From contig JAVBYO010000008.1 in assembly GCA_030823955.1 (NCBI GenBank), positions 1-64,000 of the forward strand: a stretch of DNA of 64,000 nucleotides. The letters are read 5' to 3'. The notes below the pieces were generated by a model that saw only the letters and a list, made by a program, of their open reading frames with translations, had not been told where the DNA came from and did no database searches. Below, one piece after another: positions 1 through 10,600 of the stretch (its first letter is position 1; each line of letters opens with the position of its first letter). This DNA is from Gallionellaceae bacterium (GTDB taxonomy: Bacteria; Pseudomonadota; Gammaproteobacteria; Burkholderiales; Gallionellaceae). The translations under genes were made by a program, and so were the position numbers.

Positions 1-470
1 CCTGTCAGTGCCGCCGTGATGAATAGCAGCAGGGAGCCGCGATACTGGTTCAGGGCGATGTTCACCATCGAGTCCATGTCTGCCGACAGGGTGTTGATCT
101 CGGAGCCGACATGGCGGTGGACGTAGCCGAAATAGACCATGTCGATGATCATCATCAGGATGAAGGTGAGCAGGGCAAGGTAGACGAGCCACCCCCAGAG
201 TCGCTGCCACAGGACATGGTGGCTCCAGCGGAACGGCAATAACAGCAGCAACAAGGGGATGCCGATCACCAGCACCGCCATCGAGAAGTCGAAGCGCAAT
301 CCGACCAGAAATGCAGCGAGAACCTGTCCGGCGTTCAGGCTGGCGAAGTCCTGATGATAGGCCAGGTAAAGTCCAAGTCGGATCAGGGTCGCGGGTAGCA
401 GGAACAGGAGCAGTAGAAGCAGGACGCGGCCATAAGGATGGGCGCGCAACATAAGTGGGGAGATATTCAT
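1..470 (-). CDS. N-terminal part of LTA synthase-family (sulfatase/phosphoglycerol transferase-like) membrane protein, truncated by window edge
   Basis: Reverse-strand reading from ATG at 470 gives MNISPLMLRAHPYGRVLLLLLLFLLPATLIRLGLYLAYHQDFASLNAGQVLAAFLVGLRFDFSMAVLVIGIPLLLLLLPF...YFGYVHRHVGSEINTLSADMDSMVNIAL; multi-TM start with RFDFS and FGYVHRHVGSEI motifs typical of LtaS-like proteins; no stop in window. Confidence 0.6.
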   Translation of the reverse strand, partial: MNISPLMLRAHPYGRVLLLLLLFLLPATLIRLGLYLAYHQDFASLNAGQVLAAFLVGLRFDFSMAVLVIGIPLLLLLLPFRWSHHVLWQRLWGWLVYLALLTFILMMIIDMVYFGYVHRHVGSEINTLSADMDSMVNIALNQYRGSLLLFITAALT

Positions 471-643
471 CCGCTCATTTTAACGTAGCACTGGAAAGTC
501 TGTCCTCGTGTGCATGAATATTTCAATAAATCATCGTATTGGAAATTGTTGCGCGGCGGGGGCGGGGGCGCTCCAGCCTTGGGGTGTATAATCCGCCCTC
601 CTGAAATTTGCGGCATTCTTGCCGCAGTCACTATTCGGACGAG

Positions 644-1993
644 ATGATAAAAAAACTGTTCAAGCGGGTGTTCGGCAAGTCTGCCAAAGTGAAGTCGCAA
701 GGTGCGGCCCGCGTGATCCCGTTCGAGGCGCACAAAGTGAGCCGCGACGGCATCAGTTACGGGGCGAAGCGCGTGACGGACGGGTTGCAGGCGGCGGGTT
801 TCAAGGCTTTTGTGGTGGGCGGTGCGGTGCGCGATCTGCTGCTGGATAAACATCCCAAAGATTTTGATGTGGCGACGGATGCCACGCCTGAAGAGGTGCG
901 CCGCGTGTTTCGCCGCGCGCGCATCATCGGGCGGCGTTTCCGTCTGGTGCATGTGATGTTCGGCGAGGAGACGGTGGAGGTCTCCACGTTCCGGCGCATG
1001 ATCGAAGCCGAGGATGCGCAGACCGACGAACATGGCCGTCTGTTGCGTGATAACGAATTTGGCGACCAGGAGCAGGATGCGGCGCGGCGCGATTTCACCG
1101 CCAACGGACTGTTCTACGACCCCACCACGCAAGAGATATTCGACTATCACCACGGCTACGAAGACATCCGCGCCAACACCCTGCGTATGATCGGTGATCC
1201 GGAAGTGCGTTACCGCGAAGACCCGGTGCGTATGCTGCGTGCGGTGCGTCTCTCCGCCAAACTGGGCATGAAGCTGGAGGCGGCGACCGCTGCACCGATC
1301 ACCAGGATGAAGGACTTGTTGGCGAACGTGCCGGAAGCGCGCATGTTCGACGAGATGCTGAAGCTGCTGTTGTCCGGCCACGCTTGGGAATGTATCAAGA
1401 AGCTGCGCGCGATGGAGTTGCATCACGGTATGTTGCCGATGCTGGATGTGATCCTGGAGCAGCCGATGGGCGAGAAGTTCGTCACGCTGGCGCTGCAAAA
1501 CACCGATCTGCGCATCCGTGAGGACAAGCCGACCAACCCCGCGTTCCTGTTTGCCTGCCTGTTGTGGCACGAGGTGCTGGCCGCGTGGAAGATGAAACAG
1601 GAGGCGGGCGAAAAACCGATTGGTGCATTGCACGAAGCGATGGATGAGGTGCTGGACCGGCAGCGCGCGCAGCTTGCCATCCCGCGCCGTTACGATACGG
1701 TGATGAAAGAGATGTGGTTGATGCAGCCACGTTTCGAACAGCGCGGCGGGCAGCGTCCCCTGCGTTTGCTGGGTGTGCCGCGTTTCCGTGCGGCTTATGA
1801 CTTTATGTTGCTGCGTTGCGAGAGCGGCGAGGCGGACAAGGAGTTGGGCGAGTGGTGGACGGAATTTCAGGATGCATCGGAAGAGCGCCGAGCCGAGATG
1901 TTGTTGCCCGACGTTGGTCCGAAAAAGAAAAGACGCCGGCGCAGCAAACAGTCCGATACGGCTGAAGCACAGGCCGAACTTCCCATAGATTGA
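644..1993 (+). CDS. pcnB: Poly(A) polymerase I
   Basis: FVVGGAVRDLLLDKHPKDFDVATDATPEEVRRVFRRARIIGRRFRLVHV nucleotidyltransferase signature; basic C-terminus KKKRRRRSK. Confidence 0.93.
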   Translation: MIKKLFKRVFGKSAKVKSQGAARVIPFEAHKVSRDGISYGAKRVTDGLQAAGFKAFVVGGAVRDLLLDKHPKDFDVATDATPEEVRRVFRRARIIGRRFRLVHVMFGEETVEVSTFRRMIEAEDAQTDEHGRLLRDNEFGDQEQDAARRDFTANGLFYDPTTQEIFDYHHGYEDIRANTLRMIGDPEVRYREDPVRMLRAVRLSAKLGMKLEAATAAPITRMKDLLANVPEARMFDEMLKLLLSGHAWECIKKLRAMELHHGMLPMLDVILEQPMGEKFVTLALQNTDLRIREDKPTNPAFLFACLLWHEVLAAWKMKQEAGEKPIGALHEAMDEVLDRQRAQLAIPRRYDTVMKEMWLMQPRFEQRGGQRPLRLLGVPRFRAAYDFMLLRCESGEADKELGEWWTEFQDASEERRAEMLLPDVGPKKKRRRRSKQSDTAEAQAELPID

Positions 1994-2003
1994 GTACGGA
2001 CGC

Positions 2004-2501
2004 GTGACGGAACACAAGGTCTTCGTTGGTCTGGGCAGTAATCTGGCCGACCCGTGCGCGCAGGTGGGGCAGGCGATACGCGAGCTGTCCGCATTGCCGC
2101 AGACACGGGTGGTGTGCCGTTCCTCCCTGTATCGCAGTGCCCCGGTGGGTTATCTGGATCAGCCCGATTTCATCAATGCGGTGGTTCAATTGCAAACCGG
2201 TTTATCGCCGCGCGCCTTGCTCGATGAGTTGCTGGCGTTGGAACTAAGATGCGGTCGTACGCGCGAGTTCGTCAATGCGCCGCGCACGCTGGATCTGGAT
2301 GTGTTGCTGTATGACGATGTGCGGCATCACGAACACGGTCTGACCATCCCGCATCCGCAGATGCACCTGCGCGCATTCGTGCTGCAACCGCTGCTGGAGA
2401 TTGCGCCGGATGTCCTGATCCCGGGTATAGGAGCTGCGGCAGAGCTGGCGTTGCAGAGCGCGGACCAGAAATTGGAGCGGCTTGAACATGCCTTTGAATA
2501 A
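2004..2501 (+). CDS. folK: 2-amino-4-hydroxy-6-hydroxymethyldihydropteridine pyrophosphokinase (GTG start)
   Basis: VFVGLGSNL, SSLYRSAPVGYLDQPDFINAVVQLQT, RTLDLDVLLYDD, IPHPQMHLRAFVLQPLLEIAP. Confidence 0.95.
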   Translation: MTEHKVFVGLGSNLADPCAQVGQAIRELSALPQTRVVCRSSLYRSAPVGYLDQPDFINAVVQLQTGLSPRALLDELLALELRCGRTREFVNAPRTLDLDVLLYDDVRHHEHGLTIPHPQMHLRAFVLQPLLEIAPDVLIPGIGAAAELALQSADQKLERLEHAFE

Positions 2502-3126
2502 ATATCGCTACATCGTGGTCGAAGGCCCTATCGGCGTGGGCAAGACCAGTCTGACGCAACGGCTGGCCGAGCGCAGCGGGGCGCAGACGTTACTGGAAAA
2601 GCCGCAGGACAATCCGTTCCTGGCGCGTTTCTATCAGGACCCGGCGCGTTATGCTTTGCCCACACAATTGTTTTTTCTGTTCCAGCGTATCAACGAGGTG
2701 CGCGATCTGGCGCAGATGGACCTGTTCAGCAGCCGCACGGTTGCGGATTATCTGTTCGAGAAAGATGCGCTGTTCGCGCGACTCACCTTGAGCGAAGACG
2801 AGTACAAGTTGTATCAGAACATCTATCAGGGACTCGCGTTGCAGGCGCCGACGCCGGATCTGGTGATCTATCTACAGGCTTCGACTCCGGCTTTGGTCGA
2901 ACGTGTGCAGCGGCGCGGGCATAGTTACGAGCGAGCTATCAGTGACGATTATCTGGCGCGCCTGGGGCAGAGTTATGGCGAGTTCTTCCATCATTACAGC
3001 GCGGCGCCGTTGCTGGTCGTGAATAGCGACAATCTGAACTTCGTCGATCAGGACGAGGATTTCGAGTTGTTGTTGCAGCGTATCCAGAATATGCGCGGCC
3101 CGCGAGAATTCTTCAGTATGGGGTGA
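2482..3126 (+). CDS. Deoxynucleoside kinase family protein
   Basis: YIVVEGPIGVGKTSLTQRLAER P-loop; PDLVIYLQAS; RRGHSYERAI; alternative ATG at 2488. Confidence 0.88.
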   Translation: MNMPLNKYRYIVVEGPIGVGKTSLTQRLAERSGAQTLLEKPQDNPFLARFYQDPARYALPTQLFFLFQRINEVRDLAQMDLFSSRTVADYLFEKDALFARLTLSEDEYKLYQNIYQGLALQAPTPDLVIYLQASTPALVERVQRRGHSYERAISDDYLARLGQSYGEFFHHYSAAPLLVVNSDNLNFVDQDEDFELLLQRIQNMRGPREFFSMG

Positions 3127-3153
3127 GAATGAAAATTGAATCTCACGTTTGTC

Positions 3154-3177
3154 CTCTCTCCCGCTTGCGGGAGAGAG
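3154..3177. repeat. Intergenic palindrome CTCTCTCCCGC-TT-GCGGGAGAGAG
   Basis: Perfect 11-bp arms read directly; just before panB. Confidence 0.9.
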
Positions 3178-3195
3178 TTAGAGAGAGGGGCTTTG

Positions 3196-3987
3196 ATGCG
3201 TAACACATTGACCATATTGCAGGCCATGCGTGAGCGGGGCGAAAAGATCGCCGTGCTGACGTGTTACGACGCGAGTTTCGCTACGCTGCTGGAGAACAAC
3301 GGCGTGGAGGTGTTGCTGGTGGGAGATTCGCTGGGCATGGTGTTGCAGGGGCGCGAATCCACTCTAGCCGTCACACTGGACGCGATGGCTTACCACACGG
3401 CTTGTGTGGCCAGCGGTGCGGCACGGGCACTCATCATGGCCGATATGCCGTTTGGCACCTCGCAGGTCAGTCCGCGCGAGACGTTCGCCCACGCGGCACA
3501 GTTGATGGCTGCCGGTGCGCACATGGTCAAACTGGAAGGCGGCGCGGCGATGGCCGAGACCATCACATTCCTTACTGAGCGCGGTATCCCGGTATGCGCG
3601 CATATCGGGCTGACGCCGCAGTCGGTGCATCAGATGGGCGGTTATCGCGTACAGGGCAAGAGCGAACAAGACGCGCAACGTCTATTGCACGATGCGCAGG
3701 CGGTGGCACAAGCGGGAGCCGGAATGGTGTTGCTGGAGGCGGTGCCCGCAGCATTGGCAGCGCAGGTCACTGCGCAACTGAAAGTGCCCACTATCGGCAT
3801 CGGTGCTGGCGCGGGCTGTTCCGGTCAGGTGTTGGTGTTGCACGATATGCTCGACATCTACCCCGGCAGGAAAGCGCGCTTCGTGAAGAACTACATGCAG
3901 GGCGCGGATTCCATCGCCGCTGCGATAGCGAACTATGTACGCGAAGTGAAATCCGGCGCGTTTCCAGCCAAGGAACACAGTTTCTGA
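3196..3987 (+). CDS. panB: 3-methyl-2-oxobutanoate hydroxymethyltransferase
   Basis: [62 protein letters not shown]. Confidence 0.96.
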   Translation: MRNTLTILQAMRERGEKIAVLTCYDASFATLLENNGVEVLLVGDSLGMVLQGRESTLAVTLDAMAYHTACVASGAARALIMADMPFGTSQVSPRETFAHAAQLMAAGAHMVKLEGGAAMAETITFLTERGIPVCAHIGLTPQSVHQMGGYRVQGKSEQDAQRLLHDAQAVAQAGAGMVLLEAVPAALAAQVTAQLKVPTIGIGAGAGCSGQVLVLHDMLDIYPGRKARFVKNYMQGADSIAAAIANYVREVKSGAFPAKEHSF

Positions 3988-4817
3988 TGCGACAGATAAA
4001 TACGATCGCCGCGTTGCGCGAACATCTGGCGCAAGCTGGAACGGTGGCCTTTGTACCGACTATGGGCAATCTGCACGAGGGGCACATGGACTTGGTGCGG
4101 CAGGCACGAGGTTATGCGGATTGCGTGGTGGTGAGCATCTTCGTCAACCCTTTGCAGTTCGGTCCATCGGAAGATTTCGACAGATACCCGCGCACGCTGG
4201 AAGCCGATTGCGCCAAGCTCGACGGCCTGGCCGATGTGGTGTTCGCACCAGCGGTGAACGAAATGTATGCGCAGCCGCAGACGGTGTTCGTCGAACCACC
4301 GCAGATCGCCAATGAATTATGCGGCGCGGCGCGGCCCGGACATTTTCGCGGCATGGCGACCGTGGTGCTAAAGTTGTTGAACATCGTACAACCGCAGGTG
4401 ACGTTGTTCGGCAAGAAGGACTACCAGCAGTTGCACATCATCCGCCAGATGGTGGCGCAGATGAATCTGCCGATACGTATCATCGGCGGCGAGACGGTGC
4501 GCGCGGCGGATGGCTTGGCGCTGAGTTCGCGCAACCAATATCTGGGCCCCGCCGAACGCACCGAGGCAACTTTTCTGTGGCAGACATTGTCTAACCTGCG
4601 TCGGGATGCGCTCGGAGGTCTGCGCGACTATGCCGCAGCGCAGGCTACTGCTGTTGCCGCCCTTGCCGGACGCGGGTGGCGCGTGGATTACGTGGCAGTG
4701 CGTCAGCGTTCGACATTGGCCGCAGCGGGGGCGGCGGATCGTGAGTTGGTGGTACTGGCGGCGGCGTATCTGGGGACGACGCGGCTGATCGATAATCTGG
4801 AGATCGATCTGCCGTAG
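3987..4817 (+). CDS. panC: Pantoate--beta-alanine ligase
   Basis: VAFVPTMGNLHEGHMDLVRQAR; VSIFVNPLQFGPSEDFDRYPRT; LFGKKDYQQL; start overlaps panB stop. Confidence 0.96.
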   Translation: MRQINTIAALREHLAQAGTVAFVPTMGNLHEGHMDLVRQARGYADCVVVSIFVNPLQFGPSEDFDRYPRTLEADCAKLDGLADVVFAPAVNEMYAQPQTVFVEPPQIANELCGAARPGHFRGMATVVLKLLNIVQPQVTLFGKKDYQQLHIIRQMVAQMNLPIRIIGGETVRAADGLALSSRNQYLGPAERTEATFLWQTLSNLRRDALGGLRDYAAAQATAVAALAGRGWRVDYVAVRQRSTLAAAGAADRELVVLAAAYLGTTRLIDNLEIDLP

Positions 4818-4821
4818 TGGT

Positions 4822-4857
4822 TTGTCTTTCTGCGCAAGCGACTTATAATGCGCGCCC
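4822..4857 (+). promoter_or_regulatory. Candidate sigma70 promoter for panD (TTGTCT-16 bp-TATAAT, then GCGCGCCC)
   Basis: -35-like hexamer at 4822-4827 and perfect -10 at 4844-4849, ~55 bp before panD. Confidence 0.65.
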
Positions 4858-4905
4858 ACATTCGAAAGCCCGTGGTAAAAAGGGCTGGAATTTCCGGAGG
4901 TAGAT

Positions 4906-5286
4906 ATGCAACGAACCATGCTACAAGCGAAACTGCACCGCGTGCGCGTGACGCAATCGGAGTTGCACTACGAGGGTTCGTGCGCCATCGATGATGATTT
5001 GTTGGATGCCTCCGGTATCAGGGAATATCAGCAGATCGACATCTATAACGTCACCAATGGTGAACGTTTTTCCACCTATGCTATCCGCGCACAACGCGGT
5101 TCGCGCACCATCTCGGTGAACGGCGCGGCGGCACATAAAGCGGCCCCCGGCGATATTTTGATCATCGCGGCTTATTCGTCGTTCGCCGAAACCGAGTTGC
5201 GGGGGTATCGCCCTGTTCTTGTGTACGTCGATGAACATAACGGCATCATCGCGCAACGCGACCAGATTCCGGTGCAGGCCGCATAA
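4906..5286 (+). CDS. panD: Aspartate 1-decarboxylase precursor
   Basis: [34 protein letters not shown] (Gly-Ser self-cleavage site), [21 protein letters not shown]. Confidence 0.96.
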   Translation: MQRTMLQAKLHRVRVTQSELHYEGSCAIDDDLLDASGIREYQQIDIYNVTNGERFSTYAIRAQRGSRTISVNGAAAHKAAPGDILIIAAYSSFAETELRGYRPVLVYVDEHNGIIAQRDQIPVQAA

Positions 5287-5326
5287 CAATCCTTACCCCG
5301 CCGCCCCGCCGGGAGGTAGAATGCAC

Positions 5327-5477
5327 TTACACATAGCGACATAAATCTACTGCGCGGTCACATGGCTGCGTTGCGCGGTGCTCGGAATCCTCGTGGACTT
5401 TTGTGTACATTCCGGTTCCTCCGCGCCGGGCGCCTTGCCCTGCAACCGCTCGCTACGATTTATGCCGCTATGTATAA
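5327..5477. repeat. ~150 bp inverted-repeat (MITE-like) intergenic element
   Basis: TTACACATAGCGACATAAATC at 5327-5347 and GATTTATGCCGCTATGTATAA at 5457-5477 are inverted repeats matching at 19/21. Confidence 0.7.
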
Positions 5478-5530
5478 AAACAAACTGGGTGCGGCGGAAG
5501 ATTATCCGCGCGAAGAGGAGAGGGGGAGTT

Positions 5531-7573
5531 ATGGTTTCTGCCATCATGAAGAAGGTGTCGTCACGGCGGGGGATGCGCTGGGTCTCTTGGTTGCTGGCGC
5601 TGGCATCAGTCTCTTCCGTGGTCATGCTGTATTACACCCAGAACCCTTTCCTGGAGGCGTTCGAGGCCAGAACCTATGACCTGCGTTTCAAGGCTATGCG
5701 CGGCCCGATCACGCCGCATCCCGATATCGCCATCATCGCGATAGACGACAAAAGTATCGCCGAACTCGGACGTTTTCCCTGGACTCGCACCGAATATGCA
5801 AGGCTGCTGAAGCAGACTTCCGCAGCCGGGGCGAAGGCGGTGTTGTTCGATGCCTTTTTCCCCGAACACGAGAGCGCCAGAGCTGATGGGGCTTTTGCCG
5901 AGGCCGCGAAAAAGGCCGGCAATGTAGTGTTGGCTACGTCGTTCAACTTCGACCCCTCATTCAGGATCACCAGCCGTATCCGCTCCATCGCGGAGATCGA
6001 ACGTGCCGCCAGCGGAGTCGGTCATATCAATTTCCTGCCCGATGGCGACGGGGTGAACCGGCGCAGCAGATTGCTCATCGAGCAGGACGGCCAGTTCATA
6101 CCCTCTTTGGGACTGATGGGGGCGATGGTGGCACTGGGCGAGAAGACGTTCGAGCCTGATGTGTTCGACATCGTATTGGGCGGCCAGCGCCATATTCCGG
6201 TGAGCGCCGATTATTCGATGTGGATCAACTTCACCGGGCCGCCCAAGATATATCCGCATTTCTCGTTCGCGGATGTCGCGCAGGGGCGTATCGCTCCGGC
6301 GTTGCTGAAAGACAAGATATTGTTCGTGGGAGCCACGGCGATGGGGGTGTATGACATGCGCGTCACCCCGTTTGACGGCAACACGCCGGGGGTCGAGGTG
6401 CACGCCACCATCGCGGACAACATCATCAGTGAGCGTTTCGTGCGCCAGACAGGCTTGGAGGCGTTGCTCGATATCACGTTCATCGTGTTGCTCGGTTCGA
6501 TGGCCTATTTTCTGACCACGCGCCTGCGCTTGTATACGGCCTTGCCGGCCACCGTACTGCTGGCATCGGCTTATGTCTGGCTGAGTTATACCTTTTTTCT
6601 GCAAGGGCATTGGGTCAGCATGATCTATCCGCCGGTTGCGGCGTTCGCGGCGTTGCTGGTCGGCGCAAGTTTCCGCTTTCTGGTGTTGGAGCGCAGTGCC
6701 AGAAAGATGCGCGCGATGTTCTCCAGTTATCTGTCGGACAAGTTGGTGGCCCGTCTAGAGAGGGATCCGGAAGCAGCCAAGCTGGGAGGTGACAGCAAAG
6801 AGGTGACGGTGTTGTTCACCGACATCAAGGGATTTACTTCCTACAGTGAAGGCCATACTCCGCAAGAGGTGGTGGCGCGCTTGAACGAATATCTGGGTGA
6901 GATGGTGCAGGTGATCGAGAATTTCGACGGTACCGTGGATAAGTTCATCGGTGACGGCATCATGGCCTATTGGGGGGCGCCGTTGGAACAACCGGATCAC
7001 GCCGAACTGGCGATCGCCTGTATCCGTGCCATGAAAAAGAAGATGAAAGAGCTCAGGGCCAAGTGGGAGAAAGAGGGAATTGAGCCTTTTTATATCCGGG
7101 GCGGACTACAGTCCGGGGATGTCGTGGCTGGTAATGTCGGTTGCGAGGGCAAAAAGATGGAGTACACGGTGATCGGTGATACCGTGAATCAGGCCGCCCG
7201 CCTGGAAGGGACGGCGAAATATTACGAGGTCACTTTCCTGATCGGAGAGAATACCTATGAAAAGACTGCGGCTACCAATCATTATCGCGAGTTGGATCGG
7301 ATAAGGGTGGTCGGCAAGCAGAATCCGGTGCGGATATATGAGTTGTCGGGTTTCACTGCCGGGATGGATGATGCGGCCATCGACGAGTTCAATGCGGCAC
7401 TGGTCTTGTATCGGGAGCGAAAATGGGCCGAGGCGCGCTACTGTTTCGAGCTCATCCTGCAGCGTGTGCCGAACGATAAACCCTGTAAAATATACATAGA
7501 GCGTTGCGAATTCTTTATGAAGAACCCGCCACCCGAGAATTGGGATGGTGTGTTCAATCGGCGTGAAAAATGA
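5531..7573 (+). CDS. CHASE2 sensor domain plus class III adenylate cyclase, membrane
   Basis: CHASE2-like FEARTYDLRFKAMRG...IAIIAIDDKSIAELGRFPWTR; three TM segments; cyclase VTVLFTDIKGFT, VDKFIGDGIMAYWGAP, MEYTVIGDTVNQAARLEG. Confidence 0.92.
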   Translation: MVSAIMKKVSSRRGMRWVSWLLALASVSSVVMLYYTQNPFLEAFEARTYDLRFKAMRGPITPHPDIAIIAIDDKSIAELGRFPWTRTEYARLLKQTSAAGAKAVLFDAFFPEHESARADGAFAEAAKKAGNVVLATSFNFDPSFRITSRIRSIAEIERAASGVGHINFLPDGDGVNRRSRLLIEQDGQFIPSLGLMGAMVALGEKTFEPDVFDIVLGGQRHIPVSADYSMWINFTGPPKIYPHFSFADVAQGRIAPALLKDKILFVGATAMGVYDMRVTPFDGNTPGVEVHATIADNIISERFVRQTGLEALLDITFIVLLGSMAYFLTTRLRLYTALPATVLLASAYVWLSYTFFLQGHWVSMIYPPVAAFAALLVGASFRFLVLERSARKMRAMFSSYLSDKLVARLERDPEAAKLGGDSKEVTVLFTDIKGFTSYSEGHTPQEVVARLNEYLGEMVQVIENFDGTVDKFIGDGIMAYWGAPLEQPDHAELAIACIRAMKKKMKELRAKWEKEGIEPFYIRGGLQSGDVVAGNVGCEGKKMEYTVIGDTVNQAARLEGTAKYYEVTFLIGENTYEKTAATNHYRELDRIRVVGKQNPVRIYELSGFTAGMDDAAIDEFNAALVLYRERKWAEARYCFELILQRVPNDKPCKIYIERCEFFMKNPPPENWDGVFNRREK

Positions 7574-7643
7574 TTTTTTATGATTCCCTGTTGGGCTGAT
7601 ATTTTGGCTGTCCGGCCAGTATCTTTCTGACGGGGCTTAACTG

Positions 7644-10600
7644 ATGGTGTCAATGATGCGTATCTCGACCATATTCTTTTGTCTGCTGGCCTCCTCCGTT
7701 GCGGGGGGCAGTTATGCGGCTGAGCCAACGGCTGCCGCGAGTGTCGCCAAAGCCGATTTCACCAAGGAAGTCCCTTTGCTCAGGGGCGGGCTGCGCCTAT
7801 TGGGGAGTGGCACGGAGAGGCTATTTTTTGCGCTCAAGGATGGCGCCGTTGCGGTGACCGATCTGGAGGGCAAGTTGCTGCATACCTTGCCCGCCAAAGA
7901 GGGAACGGAGCAAATATTGCGTAAGCCGGAATCTGTCGCTTTTGCTGCCGGTATCGTATATGTGGCGGACAGTGAGCTCAGTCAAGTTTCCATGTTCTCT
8001 ACCGACGGAAGATATGAAGGACGTTTCGGCGCGAAGAAGGGTGGGTTGTTCGGTGGAGGTGCCGAGCATCAGCTGGCTCGTCCGCGCGGAGTCGCAGTCC
8101 ATGAAGGTATTGTCTATGTTCTCGATGGCGAGCTGAAAAAGATATTGCTATTCGGCAGCAACGGGGTGTTTCTATCCGGTTTGAATATTCGTGAGGCGGC
8201 GGGAAAAGCGGGCGGTGAGACCTATAAATTGCGCCAGCCGGTCGATATCAAGGTTGATCTTGCCGGACGGATATATGTGTTGGATGTGGATGATTTTCTG
8301 GTCAAGGTATACAGCCCGGACGGGGAGTATCTGCGTGCACTTCCCGATGACGGCGCATTGATCGGTTTTACTGTCGCCCAGGACGGAGTTTATGTTGCGC
8401 GGAAAAATGATCTGACGATACAGAAATACGATTTTAATGACCGACCACTGTACCGTTTCGGCGGGTATGGAGATGCTGCTGGACTGTTCAAGGCGATCTC
8501 CGGAATCGCACTCGCCAAAGACCGTCAGGTTATTGTCGCCGATGCAGGCAAAGGTATGGTCAATCATTTTGTGGCTGATCCGGGGCTGTCTATCGAGGCG
8601 ATTCCCAGAGCAGCTTCCCGTACCTTCGTGCAAAGCACGGGCGAGGTACCGATGGTGGTGAGAAAGCTGGCCTGGAATGGAAAAGACACGGTCTATGGTG
8701 TGGATACAGAACACAATGCACTGGTCGCGTTACGCAATGGCAAGATAGAAGGGCAAATCAAGGTCAAGGATGTCGAGTTGCAGGCAGTCGCCTTTGATGG
8801 CAGCGGGGCAGCTTGGGTGCTGGACAGGAAGCAGCGTGTGCTCAAACTGGATGCGGCTGGCAAAGAGGTATTCAGTTTCGGTAGCAAGGGCTCTGCGGAT
8901 GGTCAGTTCGATGATCCGACCGATATGGTGATCGCCCCGTCGGGCAAGATATATGTGGCGGACAAGGGCAACGATTCGGTGCAGATATTCGATGCCGCCG
9001 GTGCCTTTCTGGGTGCTGTGCGCAAGCTCGACAATCCGGTGGCCATCGCGGTAGACCCGCAAGAGGGGCTGTATGTGCTGGGCAAGGGGGGCGAGGTCGT
9101 TTCGATCTTTTCGGGACAGGGTAATCAGGTCGGCAAGATTGGCAATGAGAAAGAAGGGTATCCCGGCAAACTGTCGGAGCCGGCCGCACTGATGGCGACC
9201 TTTGATGAAGTGATGGTGCTGGATGGCAGTGTGGTGAAGGTCTATAACCATCAAGGCCGATACGTGCGATCTTTCGCAGCCAAGGGCAAAGCTGTGGGTG
9301 AGTTGGACGGGCCCGTTGCTATCGCCCAGAAGGGCGCAGCCGAATTCCTCATTGCCGAGGAAGCCGGTAAGCGCGTACAGAGCTTTGTTACGCAATACAA
9401 ACCGGCCGCCCCGCAGGCATTGGTGGCTGAAGGCGGGATACACAATATCAGCGTGAGTTGGGCGGCTTCAGTGTTGCCCTATATCAAGCAATACCAGGTC
9501 TATCGCTCCAAGAACGAGTTGGGTGGTTTTGTGCGGGTCGGGACGGTTGCAAACAACCGCTTTGTGGATCGCGGGCTGGAGGTGGAAGGGAAATATTTCT
9601 ACCGTGTCGCGGCGGAGACTGTTTCCGGTTACGAGGGGGCGACCAGTGTCGCGGTAAGTGCTGTTTCCAAGCGTTATATCCCGCCGGCGTTGGATGCGGT
9701 TCAGGTCGAGGCCTCTGCCTGGCAGGTCAAGATGAGCTGGAAGCCGATCGAATCGGAATACCTCAGTTCCTACATCATCTATCAGAAAGAAGGCGAGACC
9801 TACACCAAGGCCGGGGAGGCGATCACGCCCGAATTCACCAAGGGAGAGTTGCAGCCCAATACGAGATACACCTTTTATATCGCAGCACGCAGTTCGGACG
9901 GCTCGGAAGCGGAGAAGTTCGCCGTGACTGCAACGACGGCGGCATTCAGCCAGGCGCCGCTGGAGATCGAAGTGTTGAAGCTGCGGCCGATCTTCTCGAA
10001 CAGCTACAAGCTGTATCAGGACGAGGGGATAGGCATGATCAAACTCACCAACAACACCAACAAGGTGATGGAAGGGGTGACATTCTCTTTCAAGGTGAAC
10101 GATTTCATGGATTTCCCCACGGAAAGCCGGGTGGAGAAACTGCTGCCGGGGCAGAGTGCCGAGATCAAACTGAAAGCAGTGTTTAATAACAACATCCTTA
10201 ATGTCACCGAGGATTCGGCGGTGCAGGCTATGTTGGAAGCAAGTTATTTCGACAATGGCAAACGCGAGTCTTACAGCAAGAACCCGACTGTCAATGTCTA
10301 CGAAAAACACAAGTTGTTATGGAATGAGCGCGAGCGTTATGCCACCTTTATCACGCCCAAGGATCCGCCGTTGTTGTCTTTTGTGCGCTCCATCGTGACG
10401 CAATACAAAGAGGTCAAGGATGACACCCAGTTGGCGGCGGCGTTGTTCAATGCGTTGGGGGTCTATGGCCTGACCTACACCGTGGATCCGAGCAATCCCT
10501 ATCAGGAGATCTCCGGCAAGACCAATGTGGTGGATTACATCCAGTTCCCACGCGAGACGCTGGAGCGCAAGTCGGGAGATTGCGACGATCTGGTCGCGTT

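Noticed and set aside
467-2017. 516-aa minus-strand ORF
   Set aside because: Fully antisense to pcnB; Gln/His/Arg-rich composition typical of shadow ORFs in GC-rich DNA; no recognisable domain.
3594-3986. N-terminal extension of panC in the ORF track
   Set aside because: Overlaps panB out of frame; PanC homology begins at ATG 3987.
5378-5530. N-terminal extension of the CHASE2 cyclase
   Set aside because: Lies in the inverted-repeat element; a more sensible start with upstream GGAG-like site is ATG 5531.
9468-10310. 280-aa minus-strand ORF (and the 8730..9443 minus ORF)
   Set aside because: Antisense to the propeller/FN3 gene; no domain, low-quality composition.
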